Assembly: GCA_044222225.1 (NCBI GenBank)
Contig: JBGANR010000003.1
Coordinates: forward strand, 62,001 to 126,000
DNA: 64,000 bases
Origin: JBGANR01 sp044222225
GTDB lineage: Bacteria > Actinomycetota > Actinomycetes > Mycobacteriales > Mycobacteriaceae
Direction: 5' to 3'
Shown here: piece by piece, positions 1-8,345 of the stretch
Layout of the letters: every line of letters begins with the position of its first letter
How positions within the stretch are numbered: the first letter of the stretch is position 1
Notes under the pieces: model-generated
The model's database searches: none
Seen by the model: only the letters and a program-made list of their open reading frames with translations
Told to the model about the DNA's origin: nothing
Program-made: the position numbers and the translations under genes

Positions 1-685
1 CCCCCTCCCGCAGCAGCCGCTCGGCGTCGGACGTGCACGCGAGCGTCGCGCCGACCTTGCGCGCGAAATCGCCGATGACGGGCTGCGCGAAGGCGAGATC
101 GGCGGCGAGCAGCCGCAGATGACGGCCGCGGGGATGGTGATCGTGCACGGCGACGGCGGCCATGAGCGCGTCGACCGGCAGTGCACCGGCGTGATTGGCG
201 ACGAGCAGGGCACCACCCTCGACGGGCAGGTTCTCGACGCCGGTGACGTCGACGCGGAACCACTTCTCGAACAGCACGCGCAGCGCGGGCAGCCAGACGG
301 CCTCGGTGAAGTGCTCGTCGAAGCCGAAATCGTCGACGAGGTAGTCGCCGGTGACGCGCTCGCGCACGAAGCCGACCATGTCGCCGAGTCGCCCCGCGAC
401 GGCCCGCGCCGCGGCCTCGACGCCGGCCGTGCCGATGTCGATGAGCGGCGACGAGTCGACGGGCCGCTCACCGAGGGCCAATCCGGCCTCCAGCCGCAGG
501 CGGACGTCGTCGCTGATGGGAGTGACGCCGGCGGCCGCACTCGCGCCGGGCACATGATCCAGCGGCACCGCGGACGGATGCCTGCTGCGCGGCCCCGGCT
601 GCCGATCGGCCGGTCGCCGCGGCGAGTCCGCGTGCAGCGGGATCACCTTCGCCGTGCCCGCATTCGCCTTACGCTCTGCCGCCAT
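1..685 (-). CDS. Glycerophosphate acyltransferase-like protein (PlsC/LPLAT family), 3' part cut off by the window edge
   Basis: The gene begins at ATG 683-685 and runs off the left edge, leaving about 228 residues. Residues 164-172 read NHAGALPVD, the NHx(4)PxD acyltransferase box that supplies the catalytic His and Asp for acyl-CoA or acyl-ACP transfer to a glycerol-phosphate acceptor. The roughly 130 residues before it are a charged, partly disordered extension, as in the Rv0502 family of M. tuberculosis. The next gene (SDR epimerase) and bS22 follow in the same order as Rv0501-Rv0500B, which supports orthology. A membrane-associated role in phospholipid synthesis is inferred from the family. 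The C-terminal substrate-binding motifs lie outside the window. Confidence 0.8.
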   Translation of the reverse strand, partial: MAAERKANAGTAKVIPLHADSPRRPADRQPGPRSRHPSAVPLDHVPGASAAAGVTPISDDVRLRLEAGLALGERPVDSSPLIDIGTAGVEAAARAVAGRLGDMVGFVRERVTGDYLVDDFGFDEHFTEAVWLPALRVLFEKWFRVDVTGVENLPVEGGALLVANHAGALPVDALMAAVAVHDHHPRGRHLRLLAADLAFAQPVIGDFARKVGATLACTSDAERLLREG

Positions 686-777
686 ACGTGGATCCCTCCC
701 CCGGGCTCGCCCTCACGTCACCGTACTCAGCAGGCCTGTGAACCGCGACATGAGACGCGGCCCGTCGTCGACCCGAT

Positions 778-1845
778 CTACGACATCGCCCCACGAGTCA
801 CACCGGCCACATCCGACCCGGCCGCACGGTCCGCCAGCCACGCCTCGACGCGCGTCCACGCCTCCCGGGGCACCACCGGCGCGATTCCGCGTCCGGCCAC
901 GTAGTCGTCGACGGTCTCGACCGTCGAGTACTTCGGCTCGAAACCGAGTTCCGTCCGCATCCGGGTGTTGTCCATCACACGCCCGTAGGTGAGCAGCCCG
1001 ACCTGCTCGGCGAGCAGGCTCGTCGGACGTCCGCGCGAGACCGTCGTGAACGGCGAGACGAGGCTCCGCGGCAGCGGCACCGAGACGCGTCCGACCCGGC
1101 GCACGGCCTGCGAGAGCATGACGACGCCGTCCGCCCCCACGTTGAAGGTGCCCGAGCGGCCGAGCATCGTCGCGTGCACCATCGCGGCGAGCGCATCCTC
1201 CTCATGCAGCAGCTGCAGCCGCGGATCATGGCCCAGCACGGTCGGCGTCACGGTCGACCGGAAGTACATGCTCATCCGGGTGTCGATGCGCGGGCCGAGG
1301 ATCGGGGCGAGCCGCAGGATCGTCACCGCGACGTCCGGACGCCGGCGCGCCAGCCCTCGGGCGTAGCCCTCGACGTCGATGAGATCGCGGCCGAAACCCC
1401 GCTTCGGCTCATGGTGCGGCCGGACGCCCTCCGCGAAATGCGACGGATCACCCGGCCCGACGCCGTAGACCATCGCCGAACTGCGCAGCACGAGCCGCTT
1501 GACGGACTCACTGCGCTGACAGGCGGCCAGCACCTGCATGCCGCCGATGACGTTGAACTCCTTGATCGCCGGCGAGTGGCCGACGGTGTCGAGCACCGAC
1601 GTCGCCGCGTGCACCACGGTGTCGACGCCGGTCGACGAGATCACCTTCGCGATGGACGGCCGCCGGATGTCGGCGCGGATGAACTCGGCCCGCCCCATCC
1701 GGCGCAGCATGTCCTTGCTCGGCGACCGTGAATCGACGGCCAGCACCCGCTCGATCGACGGGTCCTGCTTCAGCCGCGTGGCGAGGTAGCCGCCCAGAAA
1801 GGTGGCGGCCCCCGTCACGAGGACGACGCGCGGACGTTCGCTCAT
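778..1845 (-). CDS. NAD-dependent epimerase/dehydratase (SDR superfamily, Rv0501/GalE2-like)
   Basis: A 355-residue protein. The N-terminus has an extended-SDR Rossmann signature, VTGAATFLGGYLA (residues 10-22), followed by an acidic residue at the end of beta-2 (AVDSRSP). This indicates NAD rather than NADP. A central VYG with a preceding Ser-rich strand (LRSSAMVYGVG) stands where the catalytic Tyr is expected, but the following YxxxK lysine is not obvious, so catalytic competence is uncertain. The substrate is unknown. Nucleotide-sugar epimerisation is only a family-level suggestion. The start is the ATG at 1845, which places the Rossmann motif close to the N-terminus. The gene order acyltransferase-epimerase-bS22-HTH-proC matches Rv0502-Rv0500. 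Confidence 0.8.
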   Translation of the reverse strand: MSERPRVVLVTGAATFLGGYLATRLKQDPSIERVLAVDSRSPSKDMLRRMGRAEFIRADIRRPSIAKVISSTGVDTVVHAATSVLDTVGHSPAIKEFNVIGGMQVLAACQRSESVKRLVLRSSAMVYGVGPGDPSHFAEGVRPHHEPKRGFGRDLIDVEGYARGLARRRPDVAVTILRLAPILGPRIDTRMSMYFRSTVTPTVLGHDPRLQLLHEEDALAAMVHATMLGRSGTFNVGADGVVMLSQAVRRVGRVSVPLPRSLVSPFTTVSRGRPTSLLAEQVGLLTYGRVMDNTRMRTELGFEPKYSTVETVDDYVAGRGIAPVVPREAWTRVEAWLADRAAGSDVAGVTRGAMS

Positions 1846-1981
1846 GGGTCGAGCCTAGGCGACCGGATACCGATCAGCCCGCCGAGCGGAGGACCGCCGG
1901 CGGGCTGAGAGGACGACGAAGCGAAGCGGCTCCGGTTCCGACCCGCGAGACGGATGTCACGCAGATCGGAATATCCGAGAC

Positions 1982-2083
1982 CTACTTGCCGAGCTTGCGA
2001 CGCTGCACTCGAGTGCGACGCAGCAGCTTGCGGTGCTTCTTCTTCGACATGCGCTTGCGGCGCTTCTTGATGACAGAACCCAT
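1982..2083 (-). CDS. Small basic ribosomal protein bS22 (AURKAIP1/COX24 domain), 33 residues
   Basis: ATG at 2083 opens a 33-codon frame encoding a very basic peptide that begins [19 protein letters not shown] and ends RRKLGK. The sequence and length match the actinobacterial AURKAIP1/COX24-domain protein (Rv0500B), identified in mycobacterial ribosome structures as bS22, a small-subunit protein near the decoding centre. An AGGAAC-type ribosome-binding site lies just upstream. Fourteen or more Lys/Arg residues and no hydrophobic core are expected for a peptide buried in rRNA. It lies between the epimerase and the HTH gene, as in mycobacteria. Confidence 0.9.
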
Positions 2084-2189
2084 CAGGTGTTCCTAACTTC
2101 TCTCGGGCCGCCGGGCCGCAACGCGGACGACCCGTGACATCTGTTCGGTGGCCCTGCAGCGGAAACACCCGGCCGGGCAACGAGAAGCC

Positions 2190-2218
2190 ACCTTACCGCC
2201 CTCGTTCGACCGGGCAAA
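2190..2218 (-). promoter_or_regulatory. Candidate SigA-type promoter for bS22
   Basis: Reading the minus strand, TTTGCC (2218-2213) and TAAGGT (2195-2190) are separated by exactly 17 bases. They resemble an actinobacterial -35 and TANNNT -10. A start near 2183 would leave a leader of about 100 bases before bS22. This is inferred from spacing and sequence only. Confidence 0.4.
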
Positions 2219-2306
2219 CTCCGACCGCAGTGAACTCACGCGGAGCCACCGCCGACGGCCGGCGTCACAAGGACGGGAGCCGCCGCCATACCGTGGTCCG
2301 CGCCTG

Positions 2307-2513
2307 TCAGCCGGCGTCGAAGTACGACGTCTCCAGATAGTCGTGGACCGTCTTGGAGTGCACCCTGAAGGAGCGGCCGACGCGTACGGCCGGCAGCTCC
2401 CCACTGTGCACGAGACGGTAGACGGTCATCTTGGAGACCCGCATCAATGCGGCGACCTCGGCGACCGTCAAGAACTGGGTCCCAGACCCATCACTCGGCG
2501 TCTTCGCAGCCAT
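2307..2513 (-). CDS. Excisionase-like helix-turn-helix DNA-binding protein (Rv0500A-like)
   Basis: A protein of about 68 residues. It is almost entirely a MerR/excisionase-type winged HTH: LTVAEVAALMRVSKMTVYRL forms the helix-turn-helix, and ELPAVRVGRSFRV is the wing that contacts DNA. It ends ETSYFDAG, as in mycobacterial Rv0500A. The start at 2513 is chosen because a GGAGG lies 12 bases upstream. The longer frame back to 2579 is Arg-rich and runs over that ribosome-binding site. It lies upstream of bS22 and downstream of proC. Despite the excisionase name there is no phage context, and this conserved chromosomal gene is probably a regulator whose targets are unknown. Confidence 0.85.
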   Translation of the reverse strand: MAAKTPSDGSGTQFLTVAEVAALMRVSKMTVYRLVHSGELPAVRVGRSFRVHSKTVHDYLETSYFDAG

Positions 2514-2646
2514 GAATTTCACATACCTCCGAGCACGCGTCGCGGTCCGCCGGCTTCCCCTCCGGCGGTCAACAGACACGCACGTGCTGTGCCCGATCCT
2601 AGCGTGACGAATGTGATCACTGCGACGGGAGTGGGCAAAATAGCCG

Positions 2647-3522
2647 TCAGTTACCGGACGACGCTCCCAGCGTTTGTCCTCCGTGACGGCTCTCCACCCG
2701 TTCTAGCACCTCAGACTTGAGTTCAGCGCTCCGACGCGCCGCCGCGCGCACTGCTTCGGCAAAAGCATGCCGGACGCCATAACGCTCAAGCTCTACATGA
2801 GCTTCACTAGTGGTTCCGGCCGGAGAAGTGACGGCCGCGCGCAATTCGACGGGACTCAATCCGGAATCCGTCAGCAGGACACCCGATCCACGAATCGTCT
2901 GCCCGACGAGCTCCGTCGCGAGAGCACGCGTCATCCCCAGGTTGACGCCGGCGTCGATCAGCGCCTCCGCGAGGAAGAACGCGTACGCCGGGCCCGAACC
3001 CGAGAGCGCGGTGACGGCGTCCATCTGCGCCTCGGGGCAGACGACGACCTTGCCGACCGTCCGCAACATCTTGACGACGGCCGCGACCTGCTCCTCGGTC
3101 GCATAGCGGCCCGCCGCCACGGCGCTCATGGCCTCACCGACGAGCATGGGCGTGTTCGGCATCGCGCGCACCACCGGCGAGCCCGCGGACAACGCGTTCT
3201 CGTAGACGACCGTCGGGATGCCGGCGACGAGCGAGACCACGACGCGCTCGTCCTCGCGGAAGTCCTCCACCGCGGCGATGGCCGGAAGCACGGCCTCGAC
3301 GTCGCCCGGCTTGACGGCCACCACCACCAGCGCGGCGCCGTCGACGGCGTCGGTCACACTCGTGACGCGGACGCCGTATTCGGACTCGAGATATTTGGCG
3401 GTCGCCGCGACCTTCTCGGCGACGACGAGATCACGCACGGGATGCCCGCCGTTGATGAGGCCCGCAAGCAGTGCCTCCCCGATCTTGCCGCCGCCGATGA
3501 TCGCGATTCTGTTCTCGCTCAT
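2647..3522 (-). CDS. proC: Pyrroline-5-carboxylate reductase
   Basis: This 291-residue enzyme catalyses the last step of proline synthesis, NAD(P)H-dependent reduction of 1-pyrroline-5-carboxylate to proline in the cytoplasm. The N-terminus IAIIGGGKIGEALLAGL is the dinucleotide-binding fold. The C-terminal part carries the P5CR signature around TALSGSGPAYAFFLAEALID, followed by GMTRALATELVGQT. The start at MSENR (3522) is preferred over the upstream GTG at 3540 because it puts the glycine-rich loop at the usual distance. It lies directly upstream of the HTH gene, in the Rv0500-Rv0500A order, and is probably cotranscribed with it. Confidence 0.95.
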   Translation of the reverse strand: MSENRIAIIGGGKIGEALLAGLINGGHPVRDLVVAEKVAATAKYLESEYGVRVTSVTDAVDGAALVVVAVKPGDVEAVLPAIAAVEDFREDERVVVSLVAGIPTVVYENALSAGSPVVRAMPNTPMLVGEAMSAVAAGRYATEEQVAAVVKMLRTVGKVVVCPEAQMDAVTALSGSGPAYAFFLAEALIDAGVNLGMTRALATELVGQTIRGSGVLLTDSGLSPVELRAAVTSPAGTTSEAHVELERYGVRHAFAEAVRAAARRSAELKSEVLERVESRHGGQTLGASSGN

Positions 3523-3615
3523 GGTGGACCAGCGTGCCACGGACGCTTGTTACTCAGTAGTAGTAGGAGGTTTTCACTACGCCGGCCTTCGGCGTATGAA
3601 TACGGCTCCGGGGCG

Positions 3616-4449
3616 TCACACCGTGGTCGGGACGATCGCCAACTGCTGGGATTGGACGACGACGCGACCCGTGGAATCCGTCACGGTGCACAGCTCGTCG
3701 AACCACCCCCGGCCCACCTCCTCGGTGCGCACCGCGATGCGCAGCCAGCCCGGTGCCGGGGCGCGACGGACGAACGTCGTCAGCGCGACCGTCGGCGCCC
3801 AGCCGAAGAGCTGCAGCTTCATGACCGTCGGCGCCGAGATGTCGCCGCAGAGGATCGCGAACGGGATGTCCGGGTCGACGTCGCCCTTGGGCCGCGCCCA
3901 GAACGTCATGACCGGCGCCGTCGGCTTCCCACTCGCGATCTCGGCCATGTCGGCGGTCGCGTAGAAGTCGAGCGCTCCCGCCAGGTGGACGATCGAGCCC
4001 ATCGGCGACGCCGCGACGTCGAACGCGTCGGCCGTCGGCTCGACGGGCAGCACGATCTGCGCCGGGGCGCTGTGCCGCACCGGGCCGGCGTCGACCGTGC
4101 CGAGCGTCACGGTGCTGCGGACGGCCTCCCGGCCGTTCTGCGAGACGGCGACGTCCGCGAACGACGTCCGGCGGCCGCGTTTGACGAGCCGCACCGTCAC
4201 CTGGACCTCGGCCGGATCCGGTGCGCCGAGGTAGTTGGTGGAGACGGCCACCGGCGCCGGCGGCGCGACGGGCTCCCCGGCCAGGTCGACGTAGGCGCGC
4301 ACCGCGGCCTCCGCGGAGAGCGCCTGCAACGTGCCGCCGTGCACCTTCGGGCCGATCGTGAAGACGGGGTCGATGCGGGCGAGGTAGGACGCGGTGTCAC
4401 CGGCGGCGGACACCGGGTCGAGCTTGAGCACCTCCGACAGGCTCGGCAT
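3616..4449 (-). CDS. Acyl-CoA thioesterase-like protein (TesB-type double hotdog)
   Basis: A 277-residue protein. The N-terminal half contains KVHGGTLQALSAEAAVRAY and TNYLGAPDPAEVQVTVRLVKRGRRTSFADVAVSQNG, typical of the first hotdog of TesB-like thioesterases: the HGG turn, a long helix, then the R-rich strand. The second half repeats the fold (LDFYATADMAEIASGKPTAP, VMKLQLFGWAPT). Hydrolysis of acyl-CoA in the cytoplasm is inferred; the substrate is unknown. The start at 4449 has GAGGAG upstream. It lies between the sugar isomerase-like gene and proC, the position of Rv0499 in M. tuberculosis. Confidence 0.75.
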   Translation of the reverse strand: MPSLSEVLKLDPVSAAGDTASYLARIDPVFTIGPKVHGGTLQALSAEAAVRAYVDLAGEPVAPPAPVAVSTNYLGAPDPAEVQVTVRLVKRGRRTSFADVAVSQNGREAVRSTVTLGTVDAGPVRHSAPAQIVLPVEPTADAFDVAASPMGSIVHLAGALDFYATADMAEIASGKPTAPVMTFWARPKGDVDPDIPFAILCGDISAPTVMKLQLFGWAPTVALTTFVRRAPAPGWLRIAVRTEEVGRGWFDELCTVTDSTGRVVVQSQQLAIVPTTV

Positions 4450-4507
4450 GGTCTGCTCCTCTCGTCGACGTGACGATAACGCTGTTATACGAAAGGCGAC
4501 TATAGCG

Positions 4508-5350
4508 TCAGCGCGCCAGGTGCCTGCGCGCGAAGTCCAGCGACCTGGCCAGCACGGCCGCACGCTCGGGTTTCGTCTTGGCCGAGCCCGTCGCCACCTC
4601 GAGGACGACGGCGCCGTCGAAGTCGCTCTCGGCGAGGCGGCGGCAGATCTCCGCGCACGGCTGGTTGCCGTCGCCGGGCACGAGATGCTCGTCGACAGGC
4701 GCCCCGAGGCCGTCGGTGAGATGCAGGTGGCTGAGCCCCTGGCCCATCCGGTCGAACATCGCGAGCGCGTCGTGGCCGGCCGTCGCCGTGTGGGACAGAT
4801 CGAGCGTGTAGTTGGCGTAGCCGACGTCCGTCGGGTCGATGGACCGCCCGAACGCCGACACGCGGGCGCCGGGGCCGCGCTGCCGCAGGCGTTCGTAACC
4901 CGGCTCGGCGGCCGCGCCGCGGAACCTGTCCAGCCGGAACGGGAACATGTTCTCGACGGCGATCGCGACGCCGTGGCGCTCCTCCAACCCGGCGACGATC
5001 TCCGGGAACTCCTGCGAATAGCGGCGCTGCCACCGGAACGGCGGATGCAGCACGACCGTCGGCGAGCCCCACTCCTCGGCCGCCCGCACCGACCGTGCGA
5101 GCTTGGCCACCGGATCGCGTCCCCACACCCGCTGGCTGATGAGCAGGCAGGGCGCGTGCACCGACAGGATCGGCAGGTTGTAGCGCTGCGACAGCGCCGT
5201 CACCTTGTGCAGGTCCTGGCTGACGGGATCGGCCCACACCATGACCTCGACGCCGTCGTAGCCGAGCTCCGTGGCGTATTCGAAGGCCGCGACGGTGTTC
5301 TGCGGATAGACCGACGCCGTCGACAGCCCGATCGGGATCTGTCTGCGCAT
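4508..5350 (-). CDS. Sugar phosphate isomerase/epimerase family TIM-barrel protein (Rv0498-like)
   Basis: A 280-residue xylose-isomerase-like (AP endonuclease 2 superfamily) TIM barrel. It starts IPIGLSTASVYPQNTVAAFEYATELGYDGVEVMVWAD, with the strand-helix pattern of the first two barrel units. It carries metal-ligand-type residues in LSVHAPCLLIS, VLHPPFRWQ, AVENMFPF, LDLSHTATAG, HLHLTDGLG and VVLEVATG (His, Glu and Asp at strand ends). The substrate is not known. The stop lies 58 bases upstream of the thioesterase start, and the start lies 7 bases after the stop of the membrane protein gene, so the three are probably one operon. Confidence 0.8.
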   Translation of the reverse strand: MRRQIPIGLSTASVYPQNTVAAFEYATELGYDGVEVMVWADPVSQDLHKVTALSQRYNLPILSVHAPCLLISQRVWGRDPVAKLARSVRAAEEWGSPTVVLHPPFRWQRRYSQEFPEIVAGLEERHGVAIAVENMFPFRLDRFRGAAAEPGYERLRQRGPGARVSAFGRSIDPTDVGYANYTLDLSHTATAGHDALAMFDRMGQGLSHLHLTDGLGAPVDEHLVPGDGNQPCAEICRRLAESDFDGAVVLEVATGSAKTKPERAAVLARSLDFARRHLAR

Positions 5351-5357
5351 CCGCGGG

Positions 5358-6149
5358 CTATCCCCGCGCCAGCAGCAGCACGAGCGGCCCGAACGTGACG
5401 AACAGTCCGACGGCCAGCGCGAGCAGCAGACTGAACAGGTCGTGGCTGCGCCGCACCACGTGGACGAGCGTCACCAGCGCGAAGATGACGCAGACGGCGA
5501 GGAACAGCGAGAAGTACGCGCTCCACGGCCAGAGCTGACCGAAGCCGAAGAACAGCCCGCCGCCGACGAACAGTCCGAGCGCCACCTGCGCGGCGATCCC
5601 GGCCCACAGCTTGGCGCCGCCGGACGGCGCCGGGTCGCCGGCGATCGGGTCCGGGGCGGCCGGGTCCGGGGCGGCCGGGTCGACCACGACCGGGACCTCG
5701 AGCGTCGAGTCGACGGCGTCCCGGGGATCGGCGGCGACCGGCTCGAGGACCGCCGTCTCCGGCTCCACCGGGACCGGCGCGAGGACCTGCGTCTCGGAAT
5801 CGTCAGGTGTCGGGGAATCGGCCGGGGCGGTGTCGTTACCCGACGCACCGGAGTCCCCCGGGATCGCGGGGTCGTCAGGCGTCTTCGCGTCGTCCGGCGT
5901 CTCGACGTGCGCGGACGTCGGGGCAGGGAACACCCGGTCGGCCGACTCCTCACGCGGCTTGCGCCGAGCGAGCAGCTCGGCCACCGACACCGCCGGTGCG
6001 CCATCACCTCGCTCGCCGCCCTCGGCTCGCCGGCCGCCGCCGACGCGCGGACCGGCCACCGGCCACACATTGCCGTCCGCCTTCGGCGTACCCGCCTCGG
6101 CGTCGGCAGCCGATGCCGGCTCAGCAGCCGACGTCTTCTCAGAAGACAT
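5358..6149 (-). CDS. Acidic/proline-rich protein with a C-terminal membrane domain (Rv0497-like)
   Basis: A 263-residue protein. The first 175 residues or so are Ala/Pro/Asp/Glu-rich and probably disordered, with many short PDD/PDP/PETxVLEPV repeats. One basic stretch (VAELLARRKPREESADRV) resembles the conserved N-terminal motif of the mycobacterial Rv0497 family. The C-terminal part holds about three or four hydrophobic segments ending in VGLFVTFGPLVLLLARG. The start at 6149 has a GAGGCGGAG upstream. The long 5' extension to 6218 lacks this and is rejected. Function is unknown. It probably begins the operon running to the thioesterase. Confidence 0.75.
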   Translation of the reverse strand: MSSEKTSAAEPASAADAEAGTPKADGNVWPVAGPRVGGGRRAEGGERGDGAPAVSVAELLARRKPREESADRVFPAPTSAHVETPDDAKTPDDPAIPGDSGASGNDTAPADSPTPDDSETQVLAPVPVEPETAVLEPVAADPRDAVDSTLEVPVVVDPAAPDPAAPDPIAGDPAPSGGAKLWAGIAAQVALGLFVGGGLFFGFGQLWPWSAYFSLFLAVCVIFALVTLVHVVRRSHDLFSLLLALAVGLFVTFGPLVLLLARG

Positions 6150-6353
6150 GCTCCGCCTCACTTCTCCACGCCGCCCGGGCTCAGCGCCCGGCCGCAAGGA
6201 GGCAGGCACCGCGTCCACCGGTCCTGCCAGACCCCGAACCAGTGTAAGGACCGCCGTCGACCGGGTCGTCCCCGGCGACCGAGTGCGGAGCGCTCAGGCA
6301 GCCGACCGGCCGCGCCGATCGACCATCGAGCCCGCGAACCGGACGCGCGCCCG

Positions 6354-7007
6354 TCAGGCCCGCATCACGGCGCCCACGGCGACCCGCCGGGAGCACGCAC
6401 CGATCACCGCCTCGTCGTGCGTGGCGATGACGATCGTCTTGCCGACCGCATTCATCTCACGAAGCAACCGCAGGACGACGTCCCGGTTCGCGGCGTCGAG
6501 CGATCCGGTCGGCTCGTCGGCGATGACGATGTCGCACGGTTTGAGCATGAGCCGTGCGATGGCGACCCGCTGCTGTTCGCCACCGGACAGCGAGAACACC
6601 TTGCGTCCCTCGGTCCCCGGCAGGCCCACGCGGGCGAGCGCGTCGGCGATCCGCTCCTTCTTCGACCCCCTGTCGCCGGTATAAGCGAGTGCGATCTCCA
6701 GGTTCGCCGCCACCGACGCGCCGTCGATGAGCGCGTAGTTCTGGAACAGATAGCCCAACCGGTGGCGCAATGCCAGCACGGCGGCGCGCGTCCGAGGTCT
6801 CGGGGCCTTCTCGCCGAGGAGACGCACCTCACCGGAATCGGGGGCGTCGAGCAGTCCGATCAGATTGAGGACGGTGGACTTCCCCGACCCGCTCGGGCCG
6901 GTGATCGCCACCATCTCACCGACCCCGATCCGCAGGTCGACGCCGTCGAGAACCGCTCGGCCCTTATACGACTTCCGAACATCGACGAGTTCACTCGCGA
7001 GCGTCAT
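6354..7007 (-). CDS. ABC transporter ATP-binding protein of the bacteriocin locus (MacB/LolD-like)
   Basis: A 217-residue nucleotide-binding subunit: Walker A GPSGSGKST (residues 37-45), signature LSGGEQQRVAIARL, Walker B IVIADEPTGSLD and the switch His in IATHDE. The family (MacB, LolD, FtsE) powers type VII ABC systems that push peptides or lipoproteins out of the membrane without a classical translocation channel. It starts 3 bases after the stop of the first permease, so the two are cotranscribed. The three transporter genes lie immediately downstream of a lactococcin-972-like peptide gene, so it probably acts in bacteriocin export, release or self-immunity. Confidence 0.9.
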   Translation of the reverse strand: MTLASELVDVRKSYKGRAVLDGVDLRIGVGEMVAITGPSGSGKSTVLNLIGLLDAPDSGEVRLLGEKAPRPRTRAAVLALRHRLGYLFQNYALIDGASVAANLEIALAYTGDRGSKKERIADALARVGLPGTEGRKVFSLSGGEQQRVAIARLMLKPCDIVIADEPTGSLDAANRDVVLRLLREMNAVGKTIVIATHDEAVIGACSRRVAVGAVMRA

Positions 7008-7010
7008 CCC

Positions 7011-8345
7011 CTACAGCTCCTTCAGTCGTTTCACGGCGTTCCGACGTTCGAGCACAGTTGCCACCAGGGACGCGAACACCGCTTCCACGATTCCCATCGC
7101 GATCAAGATCAGCATCAGCCTGGGCAGCTCGATCAGCCGACTCATCGGCGCCGGCATTCCTTCCGGCATGGACGCCGCGTCGGCGTTGGACCACGCCGCG
7201 TAAAGCAGGGCCACGACGACCGTCGCCACCCAGGTCACGCCGACCGTCGACAACACCCCGCGATACGTCCGCAGGAATCCGAAGCCGTGCAGTCGGCGAA
7301 CGATGAGCACGCGCCGCGCCCGATCGCATAGGACGGCGACGAACGACCAGCCGGCGATCAGCATGACGACGAGGACGCCGCCCGCGACGACGGATTCCCA
7401 CATCATCATGCGTCGCGTTTCGGCGAATTCGTTCTGCATCGCCTCGCCGGGGAAGACCAGATGCTGCAGGTTGTCATCCAGACGCAGCCGCTTGAGAGTC
7501 GGCTGCAGTTCACGCAGCACCCGTTGCGGGTCGCCGTCGACGCGTACCTTCATCGCCGTACCGATACCCCCCGTCACCGCATTCGCCCGATCTATCGTGA
7601 GACTGTTCGCCGGCGTCATGATCTCGACGATGGGATCGACGACTCGGTTTCCATCATCCGGATTCACGGTCGGGCTGTAGCTGAACACCTTCTGGCCGGG
7701 CTCGGTCCACACGATCCGCACGTTCTGCGTCCGGAATCGGGCCGGTGGAATGCGTTTGAACGCACCCTGTTCGGCCTGGACCGCCCCTTGGAAATCGCCT
7801 CTACCGACCCGCCCCATGCGAAGGAACTCTCGGATACTTCTCTCTTGCGCTTTGAAAGTGGCCGGGACGGCGACAACCCACGCCTGCTCGTCTCGGTCGA
7901 CACGCACCGCGGATCCCGATTCATCGCGCAACGGATATCGATCGAGATAGTTCACGTTGACCTTCATCACCCGCGCCGGCAGTGGCGATTCACTCGGCGG
8001 TACGCCGGGCTCGAAATCCAGGGCGTCCACATACAGGGCGCCCACCTTTTCCAGTTGCAAGAATAGATCGGCCTGCGCCATGGTCTCGGCACTGCCCCCG
8101 GTTCGTCTGATGTCCTCCAGATCGCCACCCAGCGCGACCGGATGGAACACGGCGAAATCCCGGGCTCCGGCCCAGGAATCGACGGCCGCTCGTCGCTCAT
8201 CGAGGTCGTCGTATTTCTGCCAGGACGTCACAGCGAACCATGCCAGAAGCACACCGCATGCCCCCTGAACGGCGACGAGGAACCCTGCGACCAGCAACTT
8301 CCACAGGCCACCTCCCACCCGAGGCGATTTCTTCCCGCCGATCAC
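7011..8345 (-). CDS. FtsX/MacB-like permease of the bacteriocin locus (second permease)
   Basis: A 444-residue membrane protein with the MacB layout: one N-terminal transmembrane helix (LWKLLVAGFLVAVQGACGVLLAWFAV), a large extracytoplasmic domain of about 270 residues, then three C-terminal helices (VVAGGVLVVMLIAGWSFVAV, STVGVTWVATVVVALLYAAW, LMLILIAMGIVEAVFASLVA). GTG at 8345 overlaps the TGA of the upstream permease by four bases (GTGA), so translation is coupled. Its position suggests the membrane half of an exporter or immunity pump. Known lactococcin 972 clusters also carry a large integral membrane protein plus an ABC ATPase. No close family was recognised beyond this topology. Confidence 0.8.
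   Translation of the reverse strand: MIGGKKSPRVGGGLWKLLVAGFLVAVQGACGVLLAWFAVTSWQKYDDLDERRAAVDSWAGARDFAVFHPVALGGDLEDIRRTGGSAETMAQADLFLQLEKVGALYVDALDFEPGVPPSESPLPARVMKVNVNYLDRYPLRDESGSAVRVDRDEQAWVVAVPATFKAQERSIREFLRMGRVGRGDFQGAVQAEQGAFKRIPPARFRTQNVRIVWTEPGQKVFSYSPTVNPDDGNRVVDPIVEIMTPANSLTIDRANAVTGGIGTAMKVRVDGDPQRVLRELQPTLKRLRLDDNLQHLVFPGEAMQNEFAETRRMMMWESVVAGGVLVVMLIAGWSFVAVLCDRARRVLIVRRLHGFGFLRTYRGVLSTVGVTWVATVVVALLYAAWSNADAASMPEGMPAPMSRLIELPRLMLILIAMGIVEAVFASLVATVLERRNAVKRLKEL

Noticed and set aside
2307..2513. The excisionase-like gene as a sign of a prophage or integrative element
   Set aside because: It is a conserved chromosomal gene of the Rv0500A type in its normal place, and no integrase or attachment site is near.
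3567..3585. TAGTAGTAGGAGGTTTTCAC, a perfect-looking ribosome-binding site on the plus strand
   Set aside because: No ATG, GTG or TTG follows at a proper distance in an open frame of meaningful length.
2767..4473. A 568-codon plus-strand frame
   Set aside because: It is antisense to proC and the thioesterase gene, both of which have clear family motifs.
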